Source of the DNA: Hypoxylon rubiginosum
Lineage: Eukaryota > Ascomycota > Sordariomycetes > Xylariales > Hypoxylaceae
Assembly (NCBI GenBank): GCA_902806565.1
Contig: CADCXA010000006.1
Location: forward strand, 2,625,523 to 2,689,522
Reading direction: 5' to 3'
DNA length: 64,000 bases
Shown: one piece after another, positions 31,501-42,266 of the stretch
Position numbering within the stretch: position 1 is the stretch's first letter
How the letters are laid out: every line of letters begins with the position of its first letter
The notes under the pieces: generated by a model
Seen by the model: the letters and a program-made list of their open reading frames with translations, nothing else
Database searches by the model: none
Told to the model about the DNA's origin: nothing
Position numbers and translations under genes: made by a program

Positions 31501-33958
31501 TCCCGTCGACCAGCCATTGAGCGAACGCTGCCTTCCGCACGGGCGCGAAGCTGTCGAACCTGTGTTGCTCGTGCCACTGGGTCTGTTTTAACATGTCAAC
31601 AACAGATTCTTCGAACTGCCGGAGCACCGTCTGATTGCGTGAGAACAGCTTAATCTTTCGATCCGCAGAATACATTTTCAAGGTGTGGTGTTTCCCACGG
31701 GACTCTTCGTCGGTGAGATGATTGTCATCGTTTTCTGCCGCCTTTTCCGACTCGATCTTCAACTTCGCACCGAATCGTCTAAGCTTGTTCTTCTTAGACA
31801 CGACGCGAAAGTGCGGATCTACCAGGTAGACATCATATATGTTCATCGTCGCCGGCGACTCAACCACGGCAATGTAATTCTGGCGGACCAGGAACCACTT
31901 GCGACTATGCCGCGCTATGACCTTTTGCGGATTGAGCACTCGTCTGAAGTCGATGCCTTTTGTGGACTGTATATGCAGGTAGCACTCCTTTCCGTGAAAG
32001 CTGCCCTCGGCAGCAAGTCGCACGCCGAGCGCAGAGAGCTCTAAGAACTTGCAAAGACGATTGCTATCGGCACGGAACATGAGCCAGTGGACCATCTCCT
32101 GAAGATACTTCTCCAGGGTTTTCCTCTGCCTCTCAATATACTTCTTTTTCAGAGCGGCAGAGTTCTGGACACTCGCCAGCGACGTCTCGCCGTTTTCTCC
32201 AAGTCCCGAGGATTGTCGCCGTGGTAAAAAAGTATTAATGCGGGATCTCTTCCTATGAGCGTTTGGCCGCCTATCGTTGTCGCTAGCGGTACCTTCGGCG
32301 GCGGTTCCTTCGCCTGCTGTACCCTCGGCAACAGTATCATCGGCTCTAGTTCCTGGCGGTTTGTCTTCTTCATCTGACTCCTCTAGGTCTTGGTAAGTTC
32401 TCAGATAGGGAAATGCCTTTCTTGGGAATCGAGGCTGCTTCGGGCGATTCCGTTGACTCGTCGTACTCTGGAGCGTAATATCATTCTTCAGAGACAATCT
32501 GTATTTCCAATGAATATTCCAGATTTCTCTGACGCTACGAGTGACGGTCCACCTCATTCGACTCAGCCCGCTACCATACTCCAAGGCAATTGTAAAAATG
32601 GTATGTCTCTCGCTCGCGCTATCCTCCGGGCGACTGTCGATGACCCGTAAATTAAGCTGCTCCAGAAGAACAGGTATGCGTTTATTCCCGTGTTCGTCTC
32701 TCTGGAGCATACTGGCAAGGATGACAACAGCCGGTGTCACGGCCCGCAGCTCAGCCATGAGTTCAGCAGACTTGTAAAAATCGAACTGATCTGTCTTCCT
32801 TTTCCCCAGCATTCTCAGCGTATGCTTCACTTGCTTCCATCTCTGGGCACCAAAGGTCGCAGCTCGGTCGGCACCCAAGAATGGTCGTCTCGGCGTCGTC
32901 AGCCAGTCACCATCCGACGCCCCCCCTGCACCAAACATCTCAGAGATGCGGCGCCGATGGCCAGGAGTCCGAGGCTGCGGGCTCTCGACATCGTCTTGCG
33001 CAGGACGTGGAGAGCCGATCCACGAGCTTCCACGTGTCCAGCCTGGCCGTCGGCCGGCCAGGTGATCGCGGCCTTCTCCCTCAGACATGCCACCACGATG
33101 CTCTATAGTTTCAGGCATAGTCGAGCGTCTAACCATGGTGTTTAGACGGCCTGGTCTGGGAGAGTCTGGATCGTCGAGGGGGCGGGGGCTGCTCGGGGCA
33201 GTGAACATTTCTAGCTGCTTTAAACGACGCCGCATCCTCTTCCTCTTGCTTTTAGGTAAGTCCCTCTCATGACTTTCATCTCCACTCGCTTCAACGTCAG
33301 CATCGCTTCCCTCCTCCTCATCTAGAGTATCCGGAACCCGGCGTGATCTGCCCACAACGGGTGAGGCGTTGACTGAGTGAGGTGCGTATTCGGGCGGTCC
33401 AGGAGATTTTGGGGGCTGGATGCTTCCGGAACTACCCAGAGTCGATCTCAGCCTTGAAATCCATCTCTCGCTACGAGATCTACCTCCTGTGTCTCCTTCG
33501 TCCCATGAACCGTGTCTCACATGTTGCCGCGGGGGGTCAAGTAGAATATCGGCACGAGCAAACTGCACGCTGCGTCTGCCAGGGGAGTTTGGCTCCCCCC
33601 CTTGTTGGGCGTCTTGGTCTGGTGCTTGCGCTACAGAATTTCGCAAGGGAGACGGGGATCGCAGGGTTGCCGGCGGGTTTAAAGACGCAGGTGTAATAGC
33701 ATTGAGGGGAGAAGGATTATCATGAGGTCGCCCTCCATTCAGATAGTCGGCTGGCTGCCCCGAATCAGATTTCGTGGGGGGATGGGTCGGTGCGGCATCC
33801 GGGAGTGGCAATCCGTGGACCGGTACGGGGACGATGGGCTGGGGGCCATCAGAAGGGTTAGAGAGGGATGTTGAGTTGAGGCGTATGTTAACGGACGAAG
33901 AAGTTCGAGGGCTCCGATTCATTGGCGAAACCGAGTCATCACGGCCAAGAGTGGACAT
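28502..33958 (-). CDS. SPO14: Phospholipase D (PLD1/Spo14 type)
   Basis: A single open frame of 1818 aa, apparently intronless. PLD hydrolyses phosphatidylcholine to phosphatidic acid and choline at the plasma or internal membranes, and acts in secretion, sporulation and signalling. An N-terminal stretch of about 370 residues is Ser/Pro/Arg-rich and probably disordered. A PX-like domain follows (about 375-495, starting VKHTLRMLGKRKTDQFDFY), then a PH-like domain (about 650-780, with ARHSRKWFLVRQNYIAVVE). The catalytic core has both HKD motifs: HHEKVCIVD (near 925) and HAKTIIVDDRVVLIGSANI (near 1232), so it should be active. Between them lies YMENQFFITS, typical of eukaryotic PLDs. A conserved-looking C-terminal part (VFRCMPDSDVSTWKEYNEF, then PVFPYELLSRDEAEELC and FPYDWLEAEE at the very end) follows a long variable insert. 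It is longer than yeast Spo14 because of the disordered parts. Confidence 0.96.
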   Translation of the reverse strand: MSTLGRDDSVSPMNRSPRTSSSVNIRLNSTSLSNPSDGPQPIVPVPVHGLPLPDAAPTHPPTKSDSGQPADYLNGGRPHDNPSPLNAITPASLNPPATLRSPSPLRNSVAQAPDQDAQQGGEPNSPGRRSVQFARADILLDPPRQHVRHGSWDEGDTGGRSRSERWISRLRSTLGSSGSIQPPKSPGPPEYAPHSVNASPVVGRSRRVPDTLDEEEGSDADVEASGDESHERDLPKSKRKRMRRRLKQLEMFTAPSSPRPLDDPDSPRPGRLNTMVRRSTMPETIEHRGGMSEGEGRDHLAGRRPGWTRGSSWIGSPRPAQDDVESPQPRTPGHRRRISEMFGAGGASDGDWLTTPRRPFLGADRAATFGAQRWKQVKHTLRMLGKRKTDQFDFYKSAELMAELRAVTPAVVILASMLQRDEHGNKRIPVLLEQLNLRVIDSRPEDSASERHTIFTIALEYGSGLSRMRWTVTRSVREIWNIHWKYRLSLKNDITLQSTTSQRNRPKQPRFPRKAFPYLRTYQDLEESDEEDKPPGTRADDTVAEGTAGEGTAAEGTASDNDRRPNAHRKRSRINTFLPRRQSSGLGENGETSLASVQNSAALKKKYIERQRKTLEKYLQEMVHWLMFRADSNRLCKFLELSALGVRLAAEGSFHGKECYLHIQSTKGIDFRRVLNPQKVIARHSRKWFLVRQNYIAVVESPATMNIYDVYLVDPHFRVVSKKNKLRRFGAKLKIESEKAAENDDNHLTDEESRGKHHTLKMYSADRKIKLFSRNQTVLRQFEESVVDMLKQTQWHEQHRFDSFAPVRKAAFAQWLVDGRDYMWNVSRAISMAQDVIYIHDWWLSPELYMRRPACISQKWRLDRLLQKKAREGVKVFIIIYRNVEQAIPIDSEYTKFSLLNLHDNILVLRSPNQLKKNQFFYAHHEKVCIVDHDVAFLGGIDLCFGRWDNPQHPITDDRPTGMEPDGDRPRDAEHCQLFPGKDYSNPRVLDFFKLNEPYEEMYDRSKVPRMPWHDISMQVVGQPARDLTRHFVQRWNYLRRERKPTRPTPFLLPPPDANPVDLEALGLSGTCEVQILRSAGDWSLGYPKDFREHSIQSAYVKLIEESEHFVYMENQFFITSTETMNTRVVNCIGDALVERIIRAHEKDEEWRCCILIPLMPGFQNTVDQAEGSSVRLIMQFQYRSICRGPNSIFGRLKAVGIDPEDYIQFFSLRQWGRIGTHNQLVTEQLYIHAKTIIVDDRVVLIGSANINERSMLGNRDSEVAAIVRDSDMMWSTMAGETYRVGRFAHTLRMRLMREHLGLDVDEITEEERQAELSAEANFEAEMSQIYGDDDDNESPIPEGSTRGGPSTYQRGASFNHDAAAEDRGYASSPSSSISATSQGNPSGHDPWVHRNEKYDKDVEGYGPDHWKAAQAKGMDLGSDSVVVNGHEVLLHRGGHSASHRADARSSGLHPETSSKGSSQRDLGKGNDELPPAHADPLAKAQLPHPIQLPALPVLDDTDIGGPPMRLDDTGRPTNEPLNPLLTDITLARVDKDCMLDPVNPAFWDDIWTRVASNNTKLYRRVFRCMPDSDVSTWKEYNEFEDYARRFKESMAGSRNEESETNPQMGHIGGAAVGIAAPAVAQGAPGISEKMQASQGVEGNPKVVISSGSEGALDEKAPISEGSHASGKEKPDLGLDTEKARTKNSLEAPSPVQPAGEIPFPLYDGQVETSHLDPQGERSDRRATFSSAEKPAPESGSTTNPYNHNSTRRRRRATTKGSRRGPVFPYELLSRDEAEELCGVIQGTLVQFPYDWLEAEEKDNHWLYQADLLAPKEI

Positions 33959-35306
33959 GATACCTGGAATTCTATCAGTTGTTCAAACGTTGAAGTACGT
34001 GCCCGTGGCAGCTCAGCTTAGTCCCGATCTGCCGGCTGGACAGAAGATCAAGACGCGCCTGCAACCTGACAGTGCCCGTCACGAGCATAGCATTCCGGTT
34101 ACCGATGAGACGTGTGGGAAGTTTCAATGCCCTTGCTACCATCGAACCTCGCCGAAGACGTCGTCGCTAAGATTACCCAATTAAAGGAGGGAAAAAAGGG
34201 AGCGCTTGTCGTGAAAGTTGGATTGTAGTCGTTTTACATTTTACATAATTTCGACATTTGAATTTAACGGGGCCAAGGGGAGATCCGCTAAAAAAGGCTT
34301 GAGCTTTCCACGGGGCCAATTAGGGATGTTTCCAGCGTACAGGGGCATGCATGTCTCTATTTTAGGGGCAGTGTAAGTACACCAGGGTCCCTTCACAGAA
34401 ACGTCATAGTGATTATTAGAATGGATGTAAAATGTAATTAGCATTAGCAGCAGCAGCAGCAGCAGCATCAACAGTAACAATAGCAACTCGACAACTCTTC
34501 AACGTCCGTTAATTTTACCTACATATACAGCCAATGGCAAAGCAGAAGAGGTCAATTGCACGATGGAATTTTTTTCTTTTCATCTCTGAGACTACCCTTC
34601 GCTTTTGCCAGGTAATTATACGTTCTATTATATTCCTTGGAGCTAATCCACTAAATTATTCAGTTCAAATGCCTCCCAATTAACATGATCGTTCCTTGCA
34701 GTGTCCGTGTAACCAACCCACTATAGTCCTTTTATAGTTTTATCGTTGACGAATGAGAAGATCAGGGGCGAGCGTCCTGTGTCTGTTGAGGAAGAAACAA
34801 AATGTAATATATTGCTGCGCACGGCGTATAGCTAACTACATGTAATTATACTAACCCTCAATACCAACTATACATTGTTTTAGTAAGCCCACCAAATACT
34901 CGAGGAGAACTTCCAATGCTAGTGAAGTCGCTCGTGTGTGGCATGGGGAATTCCTTATTTCAAGATCACCCAATATATAATGAAGAAGCTCCTATAGTCA
35001 AGGGATAAAGAGCAGTGAGTAAGACGATCCGAGATCAGATCTTCTCGGGAATACGCTTTGATATTTCTACGTAATACTGACTGTCTAGGTACCTAGGTGC
35101 CTAGCAGATCAGACAAACAGGAGGTATATATCAGATATGTAGTACGGACTATTATGCAGCACCGTCCTAGTACTTTCATCGTCAAAATTAGGCCAGGTAG
35201 TAAGCGTCTTGCTCTTTGATTTAGTATCCACGACCTAGATACCTAACACAACTTATTCCTGCCATGCAGCAACAATGATTTCCCAACAAGGGCAGCCTGG
35301 GAGTGG
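33959..35306. other. Intergenic region, 1.35 kb
   Basis: Promoter side of the phospholipase D gene and 3' flank of the acetate transporter gene. A plus-strand open frame ending at 34184 is antisense to the start of phospholipase D and is not supported. An AGC repeat lies at 34446-34467. Otherwise AT-leaning with no recognisable gene. Confidence 0.55.
34446..34467. repeat. AGC trinucleotide microsatellite
   Basis: Seven uninterrupted AGC units in non-coding DNA, followed by degenerate ATC/AAC units. Confidence 0.9.
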
Positions 35307-36148
35307 CTAATCTTTCTTCAACGACCCAACGGGGATGCGGAAAGGAGTTGTGTGGCCCCATAAATCAGCGGCACCCGCATAGTCTTCTCTCACGTTAGCA
35401 TCGTGTTTCTCTATGTCAGGTAGGTATAAAAACAGGACGGCCATTTGAACTTACAAACTAAAGCCGCGGTGATAAACCCGGTTGCTGCAGAGGCCTTGTG
35501 GCACGGCTCGCTATCCAACATGTAACCAACGGCCAAGAGGATTAGGGTTATGTCCACGAAGACGAGAGCCGATACGATTACCAGGGATCTTCGGATTGTC
35601 GCGACGGTGAAGACGATACTAACGACAAACCATGTCCACGCAAACATGGCTATCGCTTGATCGAACTCGGGCATGAGTGCACCCGTCTCGGGATCGGTGT
35701 AGGCTGCAATAATACCGCTTCCGGGAATGAAAATCAAGGCGTAGGAAAGGTTAAACGCAGCATAAGAGGAAAATAGAGTGGCGCCAAACTAATGAAAGAG
35801 TTTAGTCTGCGGCTATGGCGAGGATTGCAAGAGCATTGGGTGAGTATGGGAACTTACGGTGTTTCCGATAACGAACTCCATGATCCCAACGATGACCTGG
35901 GCAATCCCGCCATAGAAGACTAAGACTCCGACGATGATGTTGGGCGTCTTCACTCCACGTGGTTGAAGGTTAATGAGAGATATCATGAAGATGCTTGTGG
36001 CAAAGGCCAGCAGGCCAAGCGGTGTCGGGTTGGCCAAACCTCGAGGCTCGAAGTGCGAGCCGGCCTGCTCGCGAGGCGAGGCAGTTGCCTGCCTCTCCAG
36101 GTCGATGGCTATCGCCTTGTCATCGGATGGCACCGTAACAGCCATCAT
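35307..36148 (-). CDS. GPR1/FUN34/YaaH acetate transporter (Ato-like)
   Basis: Three exons on the minus strand: 36148-35858, 35788-35455 and 35383-35307, giving 233 aa. The family forms six-helix acetate/succinate (and possibly ammonium) channels in the plasma membrane. The signature NPTPLGL (usually NPAPLGL) begins the first helix, after a 40-45 residue cytosolic tail. The second exon starts FGATLFSSYAAFNLSYALIF, in the family's usual position. The third exon was found by its perfect GCTAAC branch site; using the closer AG would create a stop codon, while the chosen acceptor gives LVYYAGAADLWG and the typical C-terminus TPFRIPVGSL. Six hydrophobic segments are visible. Two adjacent Met codons mark the start; an in-frame Met 24 codons upstream is possible but adds an atypical extension. 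Confidence 0.92.
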
Positions 36149-39123
36149 GGGAGGTATACGTATGCAGGGACAGATGCGAAAAAGGACTGCAGCGGCAGAC
36201 TTGTCAGGGGAACGGACCAAGCTCTGCTTGACGCCCGTTTTAGTATGTCAACACCAATAGCAAAGAATTTCAAGGACCGGTTGTTCGAGGGACGATGGGC
36301 AAAATGCGAGATGCGAGATGCGAGTATCAGGAGAGGCAGAGGTAGACGTGATCAAGAAGAGTAACATCACTGGTTTTTCATCGCGCGGATGAATCCTTTA
36401 TGGGTATGATACTTGCCGCTGCCCAAGGTATGCTTACCACTGACTGACCAACCTTGCTATCCAGCCATGTAGATAGACGAGATAAAAAGCTGGGCCGTCC
36501 AGGACCCTGGACGGCCTCGGCCAGCTAGGAGTCTATTCGCTAGGTAAGTTTTTCTTTGAGGACAGTAAGTAGGTGGCCGAGACGGGTTAGTATATAGGAT
36601 TTGTCGATCTAGGTTTACCTCCTACCATAGGAAAGGTATAGGAATAGGATGTAGGCCGCTCTCCCTGCCTCTGAGTTTCCTAGATGAGCGTTATCGACTG
36701 TCCTCTTTCCTCGGCGGTCTGATATATCTGGAAAGTGATCCACTCTCTCTGATTAGATTGGTATCTTATGGTCGTATAATAATCTGCTCTTTCTAAATAT
36801 TGGAATCCTATCCAGCCAAATTCTGCTCTACCCTATTCCCAATCAATAACTCCCATCCTACTCATTGATTACGCCCAATTAATAAACTGCAACGCTCATT
36901 TTCAGTATCGCTAACAACACAAGATGGGCAGTATGAATTTCCCACATCTACCTGTATTGAAGAACCCAGTATATAACCCCCTATCTTCAAGTTTTAGCAT
37001 CAAAATGTTCATCTCTTAGGCACTTGGTTTTTTTCTTTCTTTTGTTTTCTTGCATGTACTTTGGCCATGCCATCACGGACAGGGGGGAGGTAACCAAATT
37101 TAGTATAGGTCTTGTTTTCGTATGCATAAGTGATGGTAAGGGACAAGGGAGTATTCAATATTCAGATATCTCAGCAAGGTATGTTGTTTGACTAGGAACG
37201 AAGCGTCTCCTGGTTCACGGGGTAGGCGATCGCTTGTGGTCTAGAAGGGATAGGGATTAAGACCTTGTCGATCATTTAAGGTTAATAGCTACCTACCTAT
37301 GCATTCCTATGGTGCAGTGATCCTTGGCATGTCACGCATGTGTCCCCAATGTCTGTTCGTTTGTCCGTGATGTTGCGTAGTGTAGGGTCCTCCTCGGAGT
37401 TGATCCTCCTCCAACCCCCCACGAAGGAAAACATATTTCCACATTCAGTAGATACCCCTGTGGATTATTCCTCCTGCGTACTACTATGAATGTCTACCTG
37501 TATAAAGCTTGTAATGCCTACGGCGTATGTAGCATTCTAATATGGTCTAATAATTAATTCTTTTCTATAACATACGCACGACTAGTTAGAACGATCTTAA
37601 AAAAACCTGGCGTTTATTATATATACGTATATTAAATAAGCGGGTAGTTATATACATCTAAGTACGAAGTATATAAAAATATAAAAACGAATATACCGTA
37701 AGGGAGGGAAATTAGGTGAGCATCCTAAATCCTGTCAATTTGGATATGCTGTACTACGTAGTACGTATATCTTCTCGTCGACTGGAGTTATTGGATCCAC
37801 TACGGGAACCCACATTGGCCTGAGGGACGAGCCGTAAGGGACCACTTCCTGAAAAGGAAAGAAGAAAAAAACTGAACCCCTAGTCTCCTGCGGGGATTCC
37901 TTCAAGGACGAACGTTTTCTGTTTGGAAAAGATCGACTCGACTATGACCCCCCCTTTATGCTTGCATGGTAGAACATGAGCGTTCTCGTCATCATACCTC
38001 TCAGAGTCGACTGTATAATAGCTATCTCGCATATCATACCAGTTATCAGTATTGTACCTAGTATTCTTTCCGAGGCATACCCCCCCACCTATAGGTACTG
38101 TATACAACTTAAACATTTGTATATACCACGTGTGTAGTGTCGTGTCTGGTCTGGTCTCTGGGATTGATCGGCAAAGTTGTTTCTCTGGAAATCATCGGTT
38201 CGCTCCTCTACTGTACAACATGTACAGTACGTGAGGACCGCTGTGATAATACATCCACAGCCGATAAGTTGGATATCACGCCTGATAGCTTTGGACCATG
38301 TAAAACCATGCCTCCTTATCTGTCGCTCATCGTGTGTCACGTCTCAAATTCGAGACGACGCGTAGTATATGGCATTATTTAGGATGGAAACCCTTTTTTT
38401 CCCTGACCGTTTCTCACACGTCTGCAGTCTAGGGGCCCCGGGTCTTTTTGGAGATGCTGGAAAATTCTATCGTAAGGATGATAATCACGCATACGTGATC
38501 CTTTTCGAGTCCTTCTTAATCTACGTCGAACAATGGTACGTAACAATTTTGCTGCAGCTGTCGTCCAATCAGCACCGGTTTGCTGTTTGCTTGGCTACAG
38601 CTTTTTCGACGGTTCAGTGTAACACATCGAGAAGGAGCTTAGGCATAACGAAGCCGAAGCCACACGATGGTAGGCTGGTAGGCTGGTAGGCTGGTAGGTA
38701 AGGATCCCTCACACGATGTTTATGCAACAATAGGTCTCTACTATAGGAGACCGGCATTATTTGCCCCCAATAGCTACGGTCCACTCAGTCCACCGTCAGC
38801 TAACCAATCTGACAGTCTGACATGCCAGCACGCATGGTTTCCCCATGCCTGACACTTACGAAATTTTCGATCGCAGAATTGCGGGCATGCCGGCGATCGT
38901 TATGTTCCCGCTCCTTAGCAACCTCTACTCCACCTGGCCGGTACTTAAAACTGGCCCTGGCAGGGTTGAGTCGCGAAGCCGCGCTTCAACCCATATATCA
39001 TACGGGGAAGTCTGGGCCCTCTGTCGAAGTTGAATCGGTCCTCGAGCCGCCTCTCGCTTATGTAGTCGACTCAAGAGACCGCTCAACTTCAACAGGGCTA
39101 GAGAGTCGTTAGCACCAACGATC
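36149..39123. other. Intergenic region, 3.0 kb, no supported gene
   Basis: The longest gene-free stretch outside the AT block. It holds the divergent promoters of the acetate transporter (minus) and the rhodopsin-like gene (plus). Frames at 37880-38116 (minus), 38369-38689 (plus) and 38822-39112 (plus) have no domain or splice support. A GGTAGGCT repeat lies at 38669-38699. A+T content rises around 37540-37700. Confidence 0.55.
38669..38699. repeat. Tandem repeat GGTAGGCT, nearly four copies
   Basis: An 8-bp unit repeated 3.8 times about 0.4 kb upstream of the rhodopsin-like gene. Confidence 0.9.
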
Positions 39124-40455
39124 ATGGCGACCGTTGTCGATACCTATGCCCAAAGGCTCACCACCGGCATTGTCGTGACATGCCTCGCGCTGTCCGTCTT
39201 GTCATTTGGGCTTCGGATCTACGCCAGAAGAGCCTCGGCGGCAAAGCTTTGGTGGGATGACTATTGGATGTCGTTACCTATGCTCATATGCATAGCCATG
39301 AGCACGAATGACTTCGTCGGACTGGTGAACGGATCTGGTCAACATCAAGCAGATTTAGACAGAGACACGGTAGAGGCTTTTATGAAGGTAGGACGGTTTT
39401 GCCTCCCCCCCCCCTTGGTAAACCACAAGCTACCTGCAATGGGCTCTGCTGACAGCTCGACTGGAATAGAATCTCTACTTCTACATGATATTCTGGTCCA
39501 TCGGCGTCTTCGGCGTCAAGGTCGGCATTCTAATTTTCTACTGGAGAGTTTTCCATACGAGATCCTTCCGCATGTCGGCGCTCGCGGTTGGAGGTTTTTC
39601 GCTCTTGGTTTTCCTCACCAACCTTTTCACCTTTATTTTCCAATGCACCCCAATCGAAAGCTTCTGGAAAGGCCGTCACGAAGAATGCATCAACCAAGTG
39701 GCATTCTACTTGGCATCGGCCATAATCAACGTCGTTGGTGACGTTGCAGTCCTGGCCTTGCCGCTGCCCATCGTCTGGCGTCTGCATACTTCTAGGAGCA
39801 AGAAATGGTCGCTCAGTTTCCTTTTCCTCCTCGGTGCCTTGTGAGCTTAGCCTTTTTTCTCCCTACGAAAGGTTCCCTACTTTCCTAATCGTGCCAATTC
39901 AGCGTGTGCATTGCGAGCATCTTCCGCATCGTCGGTGTCTACGAGATTGACGCGACCGACTTTACGTATAGCAACTTGGCTGGAGGCCTTTGGAGTACCG
40001 TCGAAGTCGAGATAGGTTTTATCTGTGCGAACCTCCCGGCGATCCGGCCCATCGTCTTTAAGTGGTTCAAAGTTGGTAGTTCAGCGGCGGTATACGGATC
40101 CAGCAGCGCTGGTCCTAGACAGTACGGCATTTCCAGCAAGGGTGCCACCCGATCCGGCCACGTTATTCTTCGAAGTAGGAACCAGGAATCGGACTTGCTC
40201 GATTCGGACACGGAAGCACTGACGAGGCAGGCGAAGGAAGACGGAATAACGCCGACGAATACGAGAGGAGGGGGCGAAACACCGCAAGGTCAGACTTTCG
40301 GGCTTTCCGAGATCGTCGTGAAAACGGATATTGGCGTCTCGATAGATTCGAAGCAGTCCGAGTTGCACGATGGAGAGCCGAATCATTTTGTCAAAATCAC
40401 AGCGCCCCTAGGGACGGTGGATTTACCGGGTGCAGGCAAGGACTACTACAAGTAG
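39124..40455 (+). CDS. Fungal rhodopsin-domain (Pth11-like) membrane receptor
   Basis: Three exons: 39124-39387, 39470-39840 and 39903-40455, giving 395 aa. Seven hydrophobic segments are visible, beginning with TTGIVVTCLALSVLSFGL, and the third starting LYFYMIFWSIGVFGVKVG. Family features include WWDDYWM at the start of helix 2, YWRVFHTRSFR after helix 3, QCTPIESFW with its conserved Cys, and LPLPIVW at the end of helix 5. There is no N-terminal CFEM domain or signal peptide, so it belongs to the shorter Pth11-like group. The C-terminal tail of about 120 residues is hydrophilic, with Ser/Thr and acidic runs, and is probably cytosolic. Such proteins are thought to act as G-protein-coupled surface sensors, but ligands are unknown for nearly all of them. 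The C-rich stretch in the first intron suits a fungal acceptor region. Confidence 0.91.
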
Positions 40456-42266
40456 GTAGGTAGTCTCATGAATATACGGCATGTGTTGAGCCATCTACGA
40501 CCAAAAGAAAGAAAGAAAAAAAGGGGGGAACCCTTCATGTACCTACACATCTAGCTCACCGATAATGTAATACATATACAAACGAACCCAAAGGCCGCCA
40601 ATTGTTGATATGGACATTCCTCGAGGTGAAGAAATACATGCCCGAGAGACTCATATAGTCAATCCGCGCAAGTACCTGTTTGTCCGACTTCCTAACAACA
40701 CTACGAAATATCATACCTGTGCCGTGGCCGTGGCCGTGCGTATAACTCTCGGAAGTGACCGAGTCGCTAATCGGGCGCGCACTCACAACTCATAAACTTC
40801 TAGATATAGCGTCTACCTTGTATAATTATCCGTTCTGGTGCTACCCCTGCAGGAAATAGAAGCCAGCTTGGGTTTACTATGATGGAATCTCAACGTTTAG
40901 CTGGACACTATTTTCCGACCAGGCACGGAGTAATTAAAAGACGTTCGCGGGGGGTTGAAGGATTGTTGGCGTTTCCTAGAAGGATTATGTGCAGGACCAA
41001 AAGCCCGGGAGGAGGGAGGATCTTTTTACGTGTAATTTATTATTGCAAGGTACAGATATATATTTCCGTCAGTTACCAAGGGACTTTGTGTACTTATACA
41101 TATCATATGATAACCGCCATACCATCTCAATAAACGCTACAGGGGCCCCTGTCGAGTCGAGAGAAAAACGTTAGGTACATAGATACACCCGGCCAGGGGT
41201 CATTTCAATATATAGCTAGCGGCCATACCCTCGGTCTACGCCCTTGTAAGCTTAGTATCACGTAGTGCTTCACAGGATGATGGGGGAGTTTCTATCTAGT
41301 CTGAGGGTCGGTGAAGCTTGACTGAACTACATATGATCCACAATTGTCCCACAAGCATACTACGATGGGTAGTAGTTGGCACATCACTATCCTATGCCCC
41401 CCGGACTCTCTCTGCTGTACTATGTAGGTCCAATACCGATGGATCATCATGTTACCTGTAATACATTTGCCACGGGGTAAAAAATTGTACTTGGGACCAA
41501 AAGGTTTCCAGACAAAAGGACAGGCCCACAAGAGTGCTCTAAGACGGACCTGCAATGAGAGGCGCAGCAAAAAGGGAGAGACTCTTTGTTATTACTTTGG
41601 AGAGTTGAATATTAACGATTAACGATACAGAACTGGGGAGCGGAGAAGCTAAACCCACATATCTTCCCCCCCCCCCCCCTTTTTTTCCCCCCCAGCTCCC
41701 CCATCAACTGTCAACGGGTAGGAAAGGGTATAAGTCGGGTATGCCTTTTCGGATATAGGCTTTAGTTACAATCCCCAGGAGTGCAGACAGTGTACGTCTA
41801 GTAGCTAGCAACCTTCATCCCTTTGCACAAGGTCCGATATGCTCTAGTTACCTCCTAGGTTGTAGGGAGTTCTTTATAAATACTGTCGACGTTGGCAAAG
41901 ATCAGGAACTTCAATTCTTGGCGCGAAAACCCCATGTGTAGTAAAGAAATTGCTTCAATACCCGTCTCCTGGATATATAGTTTATGGAGAGCGTGACCAG
42001 CTCCCGGAGCTTCAACCCATAGTGAAGATATACTCAGACTCTCGTTACCTAATAGGTTACCACATAAAGCCTCCTAGGCAGAAGGTACCTTCTCCCTGTG
42101 TTCATTCGTTGGGTAGAGATAAGTGAGACGTCCTCCTGTTTTACCATATTCGCCGCTTCCGACTCTGACCGCTAGACATCGTTCCGGTGATGCTCTCCTG
42201 GAAATCGAAGTGGGAAGGATATACTTGAATTACTCCGGCCTACACTTGATTGCTCGTCCACGAAGA
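40456..42266. other. Intergenic region, 1.8 kb
   Basis: 3' flank of the rhodopsin-like gene and promoter of the NRPS-like gene. A homopolymer tract (14 C, 7 T, 7 C) lies at 41666-41693. The open frame upstream of 42267 (from 42123) is in frame with the NRPS-like gene but its sequence is not family-like, so it is treated as 5' leader. No other gene is supported. Confidence 0.6.
41666..41693. repeat. C14-T7-C7 homopolymer tract
   Basis: An uninterrupted pyrimidine tract in the promoter region of the NRPS-like gene, about 570 bp upstream of the chosen start. Its length may be inexact, since such runs are prone to sequencing error. Confidence 0.85.

Noticed and set aside
33774..34184. 136-residue plus-strand frame over the start of phospholipase D
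   Set aside because: Antisense to the coding start of PLD; composition mirrors the Ser/Pro-rich N-terminus.
37880..38116. 78-residue minus-strand frame in the 3-kb gap upstream of the rhodopsin-like gene
   Set aside because: No family resemblance, no splice extension and no signal peptide.
42123..42266. In-frame N-terminal extension of the NRPS-like enzyme
   Set aside because: The extra 48 residues do not resemble the start of such enzymes, while MANVSAEL at 42267 leads straight into the expected sequence.
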